Below the pieces are notes generated by a model. It made no database searches, was not told the origin of the DNA, and saw only the letters and a program-made list of their open reading frames with translations. Below, piece after piece: positions 46,357 through 56,000 of a stretch of 64,000 nucleotides of DNA. The stretch lies in assembly GCF_025515455.1 (NCBI RefSeq), contig NZ_JAOPHP010000003.1, positions 1-64,000 on the forward strand, given 5' to 3'. Each line of letters begins with the position of its first letter. Position 1 is the first letter of the stretch. A program made the translations under genes and the position numbers. The stretch comes from Mycoplasma sp. CSL7503-lung (GTDB lineage Bacteria; Bacillota_I; Bacilli_A; Mycoplasmatales; Metamycoplasmataceae).

Positions 46357-47640
46357 TTATTTATTGATATTTTCTATTTCTTGGTTTAATTTTTTTAAAG
46401 CATCAGAAATAATTTTGGTTGCTTCTGAATATTTATATTCTATAATTTTGTTGGTTGAATTTTCTGTGTTTAGTTTCGCATCATTCGCTACTTTTTTAAT
46501 GAATTCTAAAATTTTAGAACGTTCATTATCATCTTGTTTTGATAACATTTTTTCTTGGTATTTGATTAATGTTATTTTAACTAAATTTTCATATTCATTA
46601 ACAATCGTTTCATACGCGGTATAATCTCTATTTCTTTGTTCTATTTTTTTCTTATATTCTTTGTATTCGTTCAAAGAATTTCTTAATAATTGATATAAAT
46701 CATTAATATAAGAATTTGAATTACGTTCAAAGACTTCAAAGGACGCTAATTTATTAATAATAGGTTCTAAATAGTTATTCAGAATATCCGTATATGATTT
46801 TAAACCTGATGCCTGTAATTGTTGTTCGTTTCTTTCATTATTAAGTTTTAAAATTGCATCTTGAACCATTAAATAAAGTTTATTTAATATATTTTCAAAA
46901 CCTGTTAGATCAAATGTTTTAAGATTTAAAACAGAAACTAATTTTGGCATTGCTGATGTCGAATTAGGATTAATCTTTTTAAGATCAATGTAATATTTAT
47001 TATCATTGAAATCAGTTGCTAATTTTCCAAAAGTTATTGTTCCAAATTTTTCAACAGCGGTCTTAGCGTTATTTATTTCTGTTTTTAATTCTTCTTTGAT
47101 AGATTTTTTATGTTCGTCCTTAACGCCTAATTCTGTTTTAAATTCGTTTAATTCTTCATCTGTTAAATCGTTTGTTATAGAATTTAATTTAGATTCATAT
47201 TTAGAAATTATTGATAATAAATTTGTCTTTTCTTCGTTAATTCATTTATCATAAACTGTCGCCGAAACGTTTTCTATATTATCTTTTTCGTTGAAGCGAT
47301 CTGATTTTTCTTGTCTTAGTCCATTATTACTAGAATTCAAATCATTAATTGCATCTTTTAATTGTTTTTTAACAGAAGATAGTTCATTTAAGGTTTTTTC
47401 TAATTTTTCTGTATTAGATTTTTTAGAAGAAATTAATATTTGGATATTAGATTCTAATTCTTTTATTCGATTTTTATATTTTTTCTCAATATTTTCTTGT
47501 GAATTATTTTTTTGTTGAGAAATCGAAACATTATTTATATTAGAATTATGTTCGTTAGCATTACAACTTAAAGCAGTAAGCGACAAAGAAATAAGTAACA
47601 CTACTTTTAATAAATATTTTAATTTTTTATTCATTTTCAT
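46357..47640 (-). CDS. Coiled-coil surface lipoprotein
   Basis: A 427-residue lipoprotein, lipobox Thr-Ala-Leu-Ser-Cys (Cys26). ATG 47640 follows TTGGAAAAA. Residues about 45-110 form a regular coiled coil (KNRIKELESNIQILISS), and much of the remainder is helical. No enzymatic motif. It is the second gene of the operon, 66 bases after the LRR gene. Possibly a stalk or adhesin component, but this cannot be shown. Confidence 0.8.
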
Positions 47641-47706
47641 TATGTTTTTTCCAATCAATTAATTTAGTATAGTTTTAAATTATTATTTTTCATCCAATTT
47701 CTTAGA

Positions 47707-49329
47707 TTAGTTTTTTTCTTTTTCTCAACTATGACCAGCAATTATTTTTTTAAAACGATCTTTTGTCATATTTTCTGGGAGTTTTTGTTTTTCAAAAATT
47801 AGTGAGGTGTTTCAAAAAGCATAGGAACCAATTTTTGTAACTTCTGACATATCTATACTTGTAAGTGATCTATTACCTAAAAAAGCATTGTCTCCAATTG
47901 TCGTAACCTTTGACATATTTATATTTGCAAGTGATTTATCACCTCAAAAAGCTCCGTCTCCAATTGTTATAACTTTTGGCATATCTACACTTGTAAGGGA
48001 TGTATCACCTGAAAAAGCACTATTTCCAATTGTTGTAATCTTTGGGCCATTCACACTTTCGAGGGATGTATTGCCTGAAAAAGCACTATCTTCAATTGTT
48101 ATAACTCCTGGCATATCTATACTTGTAATCGATGTATTACCTAAAAAAGCATTTACTCCAATTGTTCTCACGTTTTCTGGTAAGGTAAATTTACCTTTTG
48201 CTTTAGTGGCATCAATTAAAATATTATTAATTATTGCAATTTTTTGTTTATTAGAATCTATCAGTTTTTCAAAATATTTTGTTTCACTAAAAGCACTGTA
48301 TCCAATTGTTATAACCTTTGGCACACTTACATTTGTAAGCAATGTATCACCTGAAAAAGCATTGTCTCCAATTGTTGTAACTTCTGGTATATCTATACTT
48401 GTAAGTGCTGTATCACCTGAAAAAGCACTATTTCCAATTTTTATAACATTTGGCATATTTAAACTTGTAAGAGATATATTACCTAAAAAAGCATTGTCTC
48501 CAATTGTTGTAACCTTTGGTATACTTACATTTGTAAGTGCTGTATCACCTGAAAAAGCACTATCTCCAATTGTTGTAACTTCTGGTATATCTATACTTGT
48601 AAGAGCTATATTACCTAAAAAAGCATTGTCTCCAATTGTTGTAACCTTTGGTATACTTACATTTGTAAGCGATATATCACCTGAAAAAGCACTATCTCCA
48701 ATTGTTGTAACTTCTGGTATATCTATACTTGTAAGCGATGTATTACCTGAAAAAGCACTATCTCCAATTGTTGTAGCCTTTGGGGCATTTACACTTGTAA
48801 GTGATATATTACCTGAAAAAGCACTTTTTCCAATTGTTGTAACCTTTGGCATATCTATACTTGTAAGCGATGTATTACCTAAAAAAGCACTATTTCCAAT
48901 TGTTTTAACATTCGGTACACTTATGCTTTTAAGCGATGTATTACCTGAAAAAGCACTATTTCCAATTATTTTAACTTGCGGCATAATTAATTCTTCGATA
49001 TTAATTTTATAATTTGCATCAAAATATAAATTATTTGGTAACATTCATTTTAATGTTTTTGTTTTTAAGTCTCTTATTATTTTGTAAGAAAAATTAATTC
49101 GTCTTATTCTACCGTCATTAATAAAATCTTTTATATTATTTCCATCAATAATAAGTAAATCCATTTTTGAATTATCATTATTTTCGTGTGATTGACTTGA
49201 AATTTCTTTTGTTAAATCGTTATCATTTTTATTTGTATTTTCTTTTATGCTATTACAAGAAATAACGAGCAAACTAGAATTTAGTGTTAGAAATATACTC
49301 GATAGTAGTAATATTTTACTTTTTTTCAT
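47707..49329 (-). CDS. BspA-type leucine-rich-repeat lipoprotein
   Basis: A 540-residue lipoprotein, lipobox Leu-Val-Ile-Ser-Cys (Cys25). After a 70-residue linker and entry region come about 17 repeats of 22 residues (IGDSAFSGNTSLTSIDIPEV), the LRR_5/BspA class, with one degenerate interruption around 48180-48290. It reads through TGA at 47944 and ends in HSWEKKKN. BspA-type repeats form curved solenoids that often bind host matrix proteins (known for the family). It is the first gene of a three-lipoprotein operon with a homopolymer promoter, so its expression is likely phase-variable. Confidence 0.88.
47760..48985 (-). repeat. 66-nt tandem repeats encoding the LRR solenoid
   Basis: About 17 imperfect copies with a 66-base period; several neighbours differ at only a few bases and alternate in two subtypes (NTSLTSIDIPE and DISLTNVSIPK), implying past duplication of a 132-base double unit. 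Confidence 0.85.
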
Positions 49330-49372
49330 TTTAATTAATTCCTTTTAACTTTAATTTTTAAATATCAAATTT

Positions 49373-49403
49373 ATTATAGTTTTTTTTTTTTTTTTTGAAG
49401 CAA
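49373..49403 (-). promoter_or_regulatory. Phase-variable-type promoter with a 17-base A tract
   Basis: Read on the - strand: TTGCTT (-35, 49403-49398), C, then 17 A (49396-49380), C, and TATAAT (-10, 49378-49373), 44 bases before the LRR lipoprotein gene. The spacer is 19 bases, two more than the usual 17. Loss or gain of A residues would move the promoter in or out of register. This is the known mechanism of vlp-type lipoprotein switching in mycoplasmas. Confidence 0.7.
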
Positions 49404-49658
49404 ATGCATATAATAGTCAATTTAGTACTAAATTCTAGCTTTTATATTTACACAAAATTTTATTATTCTTTTATAACTAAAATTAAACTTATCTATATTA
49501 CCTTTTATAAGTTAGGTAAAAAATAATTTATATCCTTTATTGGTGTAATTTATAAAGATAATATTGATATTAATAAATTAAGAAAAAAATTCAAACAAAA
49601 TAATGTTTTTATGAAATAACTCTTTTAACAAACAAAAAACGATATATTTAATAAAATA
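49404..49658. other. Gene-free stretch upstream of the LRR promoter
   Basis: Very AT-rich, with no supported ORF, ribosome binding site or hairpin of note. A weak + strand frame from 49559 breaks early. Confidence 0.4.
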
Positions 49659-49828
49659 AAACAATCCAAAAAGAAATATTAATATTGGTAAAGCTATTGG
49701 TTATTGTTTCTTAGGAGTTATTGGGTTAGCTATCTTAATATTTTCTGTATTTGGAGTTAAATTACTAGCAATTAAGTTTGGTTGAAAATTAGGCATTAGT
49801 AAAAAGCGTAAAATAAAAATAAAATAGT
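49659..49828 (+). pseudogene. Remnant of the 3' end of the ICE surface-protein gene
   Basis: Translates to the last 50 or so residues of the 1572-residue ICE protein (Asn-Ile-Gly-Lys-Ala-Ile-Gly-Tyr, the membrane span, and the tail ISKKRKIKIK) with a few changes, ending in TAG. The upstream part of the gene is missing. It lies in the opposite strand orientation to the ICE copy. Confidence 0.75.
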
Positions 49829-49868
49829 TTAAAAATATTTTGATTTGAAAAAATTTATTTTATGATAT

Positions 49869-49919
49869 TTACGCGTTCGTGCGTATTATACGCGTACGCG
49901 TGAATGGGCAGGCACGCAT
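49869..49919. repeat. GC-rich palindromic island, second copy
   Basis: The reverse complement of about 45 bases matches the ICE island at 25613-25663 almost base for base, including the ACGCGTACGCGT palindrome and the TATAATACGCAC block. It lies just after the surface-gene remnant. Confidence 0.75.
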
Positions 49920-49921
49920 AA

Positions 49922-49993
49922 GTATAGGAAAATATCTTCTATATTTTGAGTTAAATTACTACATATTAAATTTGTTTAAAAATTAGAAATTAC
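49922..49993 (+). repeat. Direct repeat, left copy
   Basis: The first 39 bases match 50604-50642 with one difference, and weaker similarity continues for about 30 more. The sequence is again derived from the 3' end of the ICE surface-protein gene (the ISSIFWVKLL segment). Confidence 0.75.
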
Positions 49994-50116
49994 CGAAATT
50001 TTGCAACAGATTTAATATGTGGTGTCTATACAAAGAAAAGAACAAGTAAAGAAATACAGTAGATTGGTATTTCACTGAATTAAGATTTTTAAGAAATAAT
50101 TTAGGAGGATAAAACT

Positions 50117-50434
50117 ATGATTAGAAATAATAGACCATATACAAATGAAAACGGATGGGTAGATGATAATCTTATTACAGATATTAAGGAAAAGGAACAA
50201 GAAATTGTCTTTAATTGGATTTATGAAAATATTATCCCTAGAAAAACAGAACTAAAAACTAGAACGAGTTATGGGATTAAGCATCTTTTACAAAAAAATA
50301 CAGGTATTTATCTTACAAATAATCAATTTAAGGATGCGATGATGCATTGTGGCTATATGCCAGTGAATCCAAATGAACTTAACTGGACTTATCGAATAAG
50401 CAAGAAATCTAAGGCTTTTAAGACAATTGCATAG
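50117..50434 (+). CDS. Foreign gene for a 105-residue protein, Firmicutes mobile-element type
   Basis: ATG 50117 follows AGGAGG at good spacing. All three Trp are TGG and no TGA occurs inside, unlike nearly all other genes here; codons are also richer in GC. The protein has a conserved-looking core (TRTSYGIKHLLQKNTGIYLT, then NNQFKDAMMHCGY and NELNWTYRI). I recall similar small proteins in phages and conjugative elements of Streptococcus and Enterococcus relatives, possibly DNA-binding, but cannot name the family. Direct repeats on both sides suggest recent arrival. Because TGG is read normally, it should be expressed. Confidence 0.75.
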   Translation: MIRNNRPYTNENGWVDDNLITDIKEKEQEIVFNWIYENIIPRKTELKTRTSYGIKHLLQKNTGIYLTNNQFKDAMMHCGYMPVNPNELNWTYRISKKSKAFKTIA

Positions 50435-50459
50435 TGGTGAATAGTAAAAACATAATTTT

Positions 50460-50487
50460 ATATTTATTATATATATATATATATATA
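50460..50487. repeat. (TA)n microsatellite
   Basis: A run of about 12 TA steps after the foreign gene. A similar run follows the leader-RNA -10 box at 50713-50736. Both could vary in length. Confidence 0.7.
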
Positions 50488-50578
50488 AACATCATATTTT
50501 TAGGTTCTACAATTAATCTATAAAATGATGTTTTTTATATACAAAAATTTTTAACCCTTAAATTCGATATAATATTAA

Positions 50579-50600
50579 ATATTAGGGACAAGTCCCTAAA
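50579..50600. other. Hairpin before the right direct repeat
   Basis: TTAGGGA and TCCCTAA form a perfect 7-bp stem with a four-base loop, directly after a TATAAT (about 50567-50572) and four bases before the right direct repeat. No T run follows, so it is not a normal terminator. Confidence 0.45.
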
Positions 50601-50603
50601 TAC

Positions 50604-50675
50604 GTATAGGAAAATATCTTATATATTTTGAGTTAAATTACTAGCTATTAAATTTGGTTGAAAATTAGGTATTAG
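50604..50675 (+). repeat. Direct repeat, right copy
   Basis: Partner of 49922-49993; also carries the FWVKLLAIKFGWKLGIS coding piece in better condition. Together the repeats bracket about 640 bases that hold the foreign gene. Confidence 0.75.
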
Positions 50676-50712
50676 TAAAATAAAAAAAATTTTATAAAAT
50701 TAAAATTTTATA

Positions 50713-50718
50713 TATAAT
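50713..50718 (+). promoter_or_regulatory. -10 box of the second leader RNA
   Basis: TATAAT at the same place relative to the RNA as in the ICE copy, followed by a TA run. Confidence 0.45.
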
Positions 50719-50726
50719 ATATATAT

Positions 50727-50830
50727 ATATATATATCAATGTATATTTGAATCGCCAAGCGGAATCGCCGCAGTTGATGTTTGGAAGTGGAATATATGGT
50801 GAGTAGGCAAGCGGAGAAAAAATATTTTCA
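50727..50830 (+). ncRNA. Structured leader RNA, candidate RNA antitoxin (second copy)
   Basis: Segments 50741-50763 and 50791-50815 are similar, and their CAAGCGGA ends are 52 nt apart, exactly as in the ICE copy. Although the bases between differ greatly, the terminal pairing (TGTATATT with AATATATG) and a GCGG/CCGC hairpin are possible. The last part (GCGGAGAAAAAA, TATTTTCAGGCATAAC) is nearly identical in both. Confidence 0.55.
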
Positions 50831-50859
50831 GGCATAACAGTGGTTATGTCGCTTTTTTT
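50831..50859 (+). terminator. Intrinsic terminator before the second toxin-like gene
   Basis: GGCATAAC with GTTATGTC, then GC and seven T. The gene starts 24 bases later with its own ribosome binding site. Confidence 0.8.
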
Positions 50860-50882
50860 ATATAATTTTTATATGGAGAAAT

Positions 50883-51632
50883 ATGTTTTGAAAAGCGTGA
50901 GATAGAACTAGATATTCTATTAATAAAAAAATAGATACATTATCATATGATGTTAAAGGAAAGAAAATTTTGGCTTATTGAAATTTTAGAGATATAAGAC
51001 CTTTAATTCTGTTTTATAGTGGTGAAGATGTTTATTTTTTAAATTCTAGGTCTGCATATGATTATAGAGTAAAATACGAAGGAGAAGTTATTGTTAATTT
51101 TAAAGATAAAGATGCTAAAAATGATAAAAAATCATATATTAATACTTCTTCAATACATATAATGAAGAGTAGTGAATTTTTTAGAATATATAAAAACAAG
51201 CAATTTGATACACTATATCAGTTAAATAATGAAGATGCTAGGAAAACAATTAATGAACTTAGTAATAGATTAGAATCTGATTATTTAACTATTCAAAGAA
51301 TAACAATTAATGAAAAATATAAATCTGTTAATGAAGTTTTAAAGTCAACAAAATATATCAGGGAAATAACAATAAATAAATCTTCTGATGATTTTAAAGA
51401 GGAAGTTAATGATGCTCAGGCAACTATATTACATTTTGAAGAATTGGTTAAAATTTTAAAAAATATGAATGATAATCAATTAACAGAATATAAAAATGCT
51501 GAAAATGTAGATCAATATCTTTTTGATAACTATGAAGAATACCATACTAAATCAATTTATTTAGAAGTTATTAATAGCGAAAATAAAGAAAAAGAAATTG
51601 AAATTGATAATAGTAATGAAATTGAGATGTAA
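50883..51632 (+). CDS. Toxin-like protein of the putative RNA-antitoxin locus, second copy
   Basis: A 249-residue paralogue of the ICE protein at 12601-13344, collinear from Met-Phe-Trp-Lys-Ala-Trp-Asp to the acidic tail and highly similar from residue 50 on (YSGEDVYFLNSRSAYDYR). The most variable part is residues 9-35. ATG follows ATGGAGAAAT. Both Trp of the N-terminal motif are TGA. The frame is intact although surrounding ICE sequences are decayed, which suggests selection to keep it, as addictive loci often show (inference). A decayed terminator follows. Confidence 0.6.
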
Positions 51633-51639
51633 AAAAACG

Positions 51640-52090
51640 CTTACATTTTAGTGATCGATGTGATAATATCAATACATCTAAAGAAGACAAAAAACTTATA
51701 ACCTATAACTTAGGTTAAACCACTAAATTTTATTCCTTATAGACTATAATTAGAAAATATCTTAGGTTTAAATGTCACAATAAATAAAACAATAACTCCA
51801 AAAGTTAAATTAAGGAATTGAATAAAATAAAAATGCTTCATAAATATTAGTAGAAGAAGATCTAATTTTAGTAAAATACCCTGATAAAATCCCGGGATTC
51901 TCAATTTAGTAGATTAAAATGGAGTTAAAATTAGATAAAAAAAATTAATTACTTTAATGAAAACTAACTTAGACTCTGATTTAAAATATTTTGATATTTC
52001 AATTATTAGATACAATCATCCTAAAACTATAAAAATAAGATTATTATTTATAGTTTTTAATTGTTTTTTATAAAAATGAGTTATTTAGAA
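51640..52090. other. Gene-free stretch
   Basis: About 450 bases with many stops in all frames. I see no RNA gene, no repeat shared with the ICE and no ORF with a ribosome binding site. Possibly decayed coding sequence. Confidence 0.4.
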
Positions 52091-52093
52091 TTA

Positions 52094-52102
52094 TGCTATA
52101 AT
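52094..52102 (+). promoter_or_regulatory. Extended -10 promoter of a lipoprotein gene
   Basis: TG-C-TATAAT, 52 bases before the ATG at 52154. Confidence 0.6.
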
Positions 52103-52153
52103 TATCCAAAAATAAGTGTTTTAAAACTTGTTTAAAAAAATAAAGGAATATTT

Positions 52154-52966
52154 ATGAAAAAAATTAAATTTTTAATACCATTAACTAGTATTACTGTTCC
52201 GGTAGTTGCTATGTCTTGTTCAAATCAAATTCAAACTTCAACAAAAGCAGATGTTAAAGAAAATAGTAACGAACAACATTCAAACGAAACAACAAAAATA
52301 ACTACTGAAGTTAAAGTTAATACTCCTATTGCTAAAACAGAAACTCAGGTAGAACCAAAAAATGAGTCAACAGAGTCAAAAACTGCAACAAAAGATAATC
52401 AACAATCTGAAGAAAAGGAAACAGAACCGACATATGAAACCGAAATTGTTGAGTATGAAAAACTTGAGAATAAAGCGAATTTATTAGAACCAATAACAGA
52501 TCCCTTTTTATATGCTATAACTGATTATTTTAGAATTGAATATTTAGGTATTTCGAAACATTTAGAAATAAATGTTGATAGTATTAAGCAAATTAAAGAA
52601 AAAAATGCTTTAAAAGTTCAATATCAAGTTATGAATAAAGAAAATCATGCAGAATACAAAGATTTTGAACTTAGTTTTTCACTAGAATTACCTGCTTTAA
52701 ACGATAAGCAAACTAAAGCTGTAGATTTTGTTAAAAAAGTGGCGATATTTATTACAACTAAGCAAGAACATTATGATAATTTAGATCAAATTACACCACA
52801 AGAGATTATTAAACAAAACTTACCTGAAGGAATAATTGTTGAAGACACTTTCACGGTAACTAAATATCCTGATTTAGATGCTATCGAAATAGGATATACA
52901 TTAGATGTTGATTCTAAGAAATATCAATTAAGTTATTTTTTAAAAAGACCACACAGAATAGCTTAA
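52154..52966 (+). CDS. Surface lipoprotein
   Basis: A 270-residue lipoprotein with no Trp. Lipobox Val-Ala-Met-Ser-Cys (Cys22), then a Thr/Glu/Lys/Gln linker to about residue 95 and a globular domain with two similar halves (each with a 'LEINVDSIKQIKEKNALKVQ'-like strand pattern). AAAGGAA precedes the start. No enzymatic motif; function unknown. Confidence 0.85.
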   Translation: MKKIKFLIPLTSITVPVVAMSCSNQIQTSTKADVKENSNEQHSNETTKITTEVKVNTPIAKTETQVEPKNESTESKTATKDNQQSEEKETEPTYETEIVEYEKLENKANLLEPITDPFLYAITDYFRIEYLGISKHLEINVDSIKQIKEKNALKVQYQVMNKENHAEYKDFELSFSLELPALNDKQTKAVDFVKKVAIFITTKQEHYDNLDQITPQEIIKQNLPEGIIVEDTFTVTKYPDLDAIEIGYTLDVDSKKYQLSYFLKRPHRIA

Positions 52967-53028
52967 AAATTATTTACAAATAAATGATAAGTAGTGATAA
53001 CTTATTTAATAATTAATAGAGCATATAC

Positions 53029-53066
53029 AAAAATATCAAGCCTAATTACTATGCTTGATATTTTTT
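53029..53066. terminator. Bidirectional terminator between convergent lipoprotein genes
   Basis: AAAAATATCAAGC pairs with GCTTGATATTTTT over 13 bp around an 11-base loop. It serves both the + gene ending at 52966 and the giant - gene ending at 53083. Confidence 0.85.
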
Positions 53067-53082
53067 ATAAAATGTATTTTAC

Positions 53083-56000
53083 TTAATTACTTGATGGCAA
53101 TCAACCTTGTTTTATTGCGTTGCGTAATGTTTCTTTATTTTTATAACCTTGATTGTGTCTATCGTTATCTTTATTTCAATAAATATATGCAAGTAATTGA
53201 TCGTTTCAATAATTGCCTAATGATGTTCTATCTGACCTATTACCTGTAATGAATTCACGATTATATGCAAATCCACCACCACTTCATCAGCTCTTTTTAT
53301 ATGCACCACTTTTTATTTTTTGGTCATCACTAAATTTATTTCAAAGACTTGCTTTTGCGTTTTTAGCGCCTTCTCATGCTTTTTCTAAACCACCAACAAA
53401 TGTACCTTCGACATCTAAACCTGTGAAGTTTCAGAATTTACCACCTGTTGCACCTTTTTCGAATATTGCTCATAACATAATTGATGTTAATCTAAAAATA
53501 GCTTTGTATTCAGGATTATTTTTACTTTGGTTTAAATTATATTTATTTTGTGAAATTTTAGTAAACATAGATTTAAATATTGGTTCAAAAATAGCTTTAA
53601 TTAATTCTTCGGTTCTTCCAACCACATTAAATATATTTTCGTCAAACGCGAAACCATATGTTTTGGATTGATCACTATTTTGATTATTACTTGTATTTGT
53701 GTTGCTTGATGACCCGTTGCTTGACTGATCTTTAAACAAGAAATCAAGCATGCTATAAATACCAGTAGTTCTTTCTAAGTCGCTACTTTCAAATAATCTA
53801 TTTATAAATTCAACATAAATCGATTCATCGAATGAACTTGTTAATAATCTAATTTTACTTGCTTGGTTTAAAATCTTTTTAAATGATATTGAGTTCATAT
53901 CATCTGTAAGTATGAATGATAACGCACCATCCATAATTTTTTGTTTTACTTGTTGTGGGGTTGCTTTTGTAAAATCTAGATTTCTTAAGTTATCATATAT
54001 TTTATCTATTATTGTATCAAACAAACTATCATTTGATATTCATGCTAAAGTTTTTTGTATTATATGTTGTAATATTTCTTCATCATGAGTTTCACTTAAA
54101 TTGAATCCTGAATCTTTAAATTTTATTATTGCTAATTTAGTTATACCTTTTATAAAATCGGTATTCCCGTTTTGTGCGACACTTGCTTTAAATCATTTTT
54201 TAAAGCTATTTTTCATTTGTTCAGCATTATTAGAGTGTAATAAAACATTAACTGCCTCTAATCATGTTGTTTTATTTTGATAATTCTTTGCATTATCAAT
54301 AATATCATCGAGAATTAAGGTTAATAACTCTCTTAAATCTGGATTTTTAATAAATGTTATTATAGTATTATTTATTAATCTATTCAATTCTTCATTGTTT
54401 TGCCCAGTAATTAAAGCGGATAGATTAATATCATTTATTGTTTTTCTAATTTTTTCTTCATTATCTAAGAAGTTTGTTAGTAATTGTTTAACTAAACTTT
54501 TTAGACCTTCTTTGTTTTCTTGTATTAACGAATCGTTTAATATTTTAGAGATTAGATCAAATGAAGTTGGGTTAACTTTAGCTATCATTTTGTCTTTAAT
54601 TTTTTGACTTAATTGACCTAAATTTTCGGATTCTTCGAATGCTTCTGTTGTAGCATCAATTAATTTAGAATTAATTTCTATTCGTTTAAAGAAATCTCCT
54701 AGACCACTTGTGAAGTTTTCTATGAATGTTTTAATAGGTTGGTCAGGAGTTACTTCTAAATAACTCATAGCTTTATTTATTATTTTTTTAATAGGTTCTC
54801 TTAAGTTATCTGAACTTAAGGCGTTTTCAAATATCTTTTGGATTTTTTCTTTAAATTTAGCTTTTCTTTGTTCATCTTTTAAGTATTCTTTTGTTATATT
54901 TACAAAAGAACTATTATTAATATTATTTGTACTATTGAAGAAAAACTCAACTATATCATTCACAACTTCTTTTAGATCATTAGTTTTAACTATATTATTT
55001 ATTAATCTTATAAAGTCTTCTTTAGAAATAAAGTTTTCTGAAATGAATGAAGCTTTATTAGCTCCTTCTAATGCACCCCAAATAATAGAACCTATATCAA
55101 TTTTATCTACAGCTAAGTTAAATATGTTATTAATAATTTGTATTCTGTTTTGTTTATTATTCCCTATTTGACCTTTTAAAGTATTTAAAACAGAAAGAAT
55201 TTTAGCTTCAATATTTTCATAATTTGTGAATTTTTTAATGTTTTCAATTGCATCAGATATAAATTCACTTATATTAAATTGAATAGTTCCGTTAGTTCCT
55301 AGTTGTTTGATTCCTGATTCAATAAATGAATTAAATATATTGAAATTATTGTTTGATTCTTTTATTATTGTTAGTAATCATCCAATTGAATCTATTTGAT
55401 CGTTATCAGTTGTTATCTTTTCGAATAATTTAGTTTTAATATCATTTGGTAACTTTTTATCAAGAATATTTTTTACTATAGTTTTGAAATCATTTTGTTC
55501 TAATAATTTTTTAATTAATTTATCAAATAAATCTTTAATAGGTGTTTTTAAGTTTTCGTTTGAGAAAATAGATTTTATTAAATCTTGATAATTATCAGCG
55601 TTTTTAAATATAGATAAGTTTGTTAAGCTTTCTCTAACAATAGAAGTCAAACTAGTTTTTATGTTTTCGTCTTTTAAAACTTCTTTAATAATAGTTTTTA
55701 ATGTTTCTTCGTTATTTTTATCTACAAGAACTTGATCTTTATTAGCAAGAGAAATAAGGGAACTTATTCAAGAATCATTTTCTTTAAATTTATCATATAT
55801 TTTTTCGAATATCTCTACCACTATTTCTTTATTATTTTCGATAGAACTAAAGTTATTAAATAACGCTTTAACAAACTTGTAATTAGTTAAATCGAACTTA
55901 GAAATAATATTTGTTTTAATTGATTCAACAAATTGTTCTGAAGTTGCACTTGAAGATAATTGATCAATAACTGTTTCTATAACGCTGTTATATACACCAA

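Noticed and set aside
47760-48985. Regular repeats as a possible CRISPR array
   Set aside because: The period is 66 bases with no unique spacers, and the array is one open frame coding for leucine-rich repeats.
47888-49012. A long + strand ORF opposite the LRR gene
   Set aside because: It mirrors the 66-base repeats of the - strand gene, with no ribosome binding site, signal peptide or plausible protein composition.
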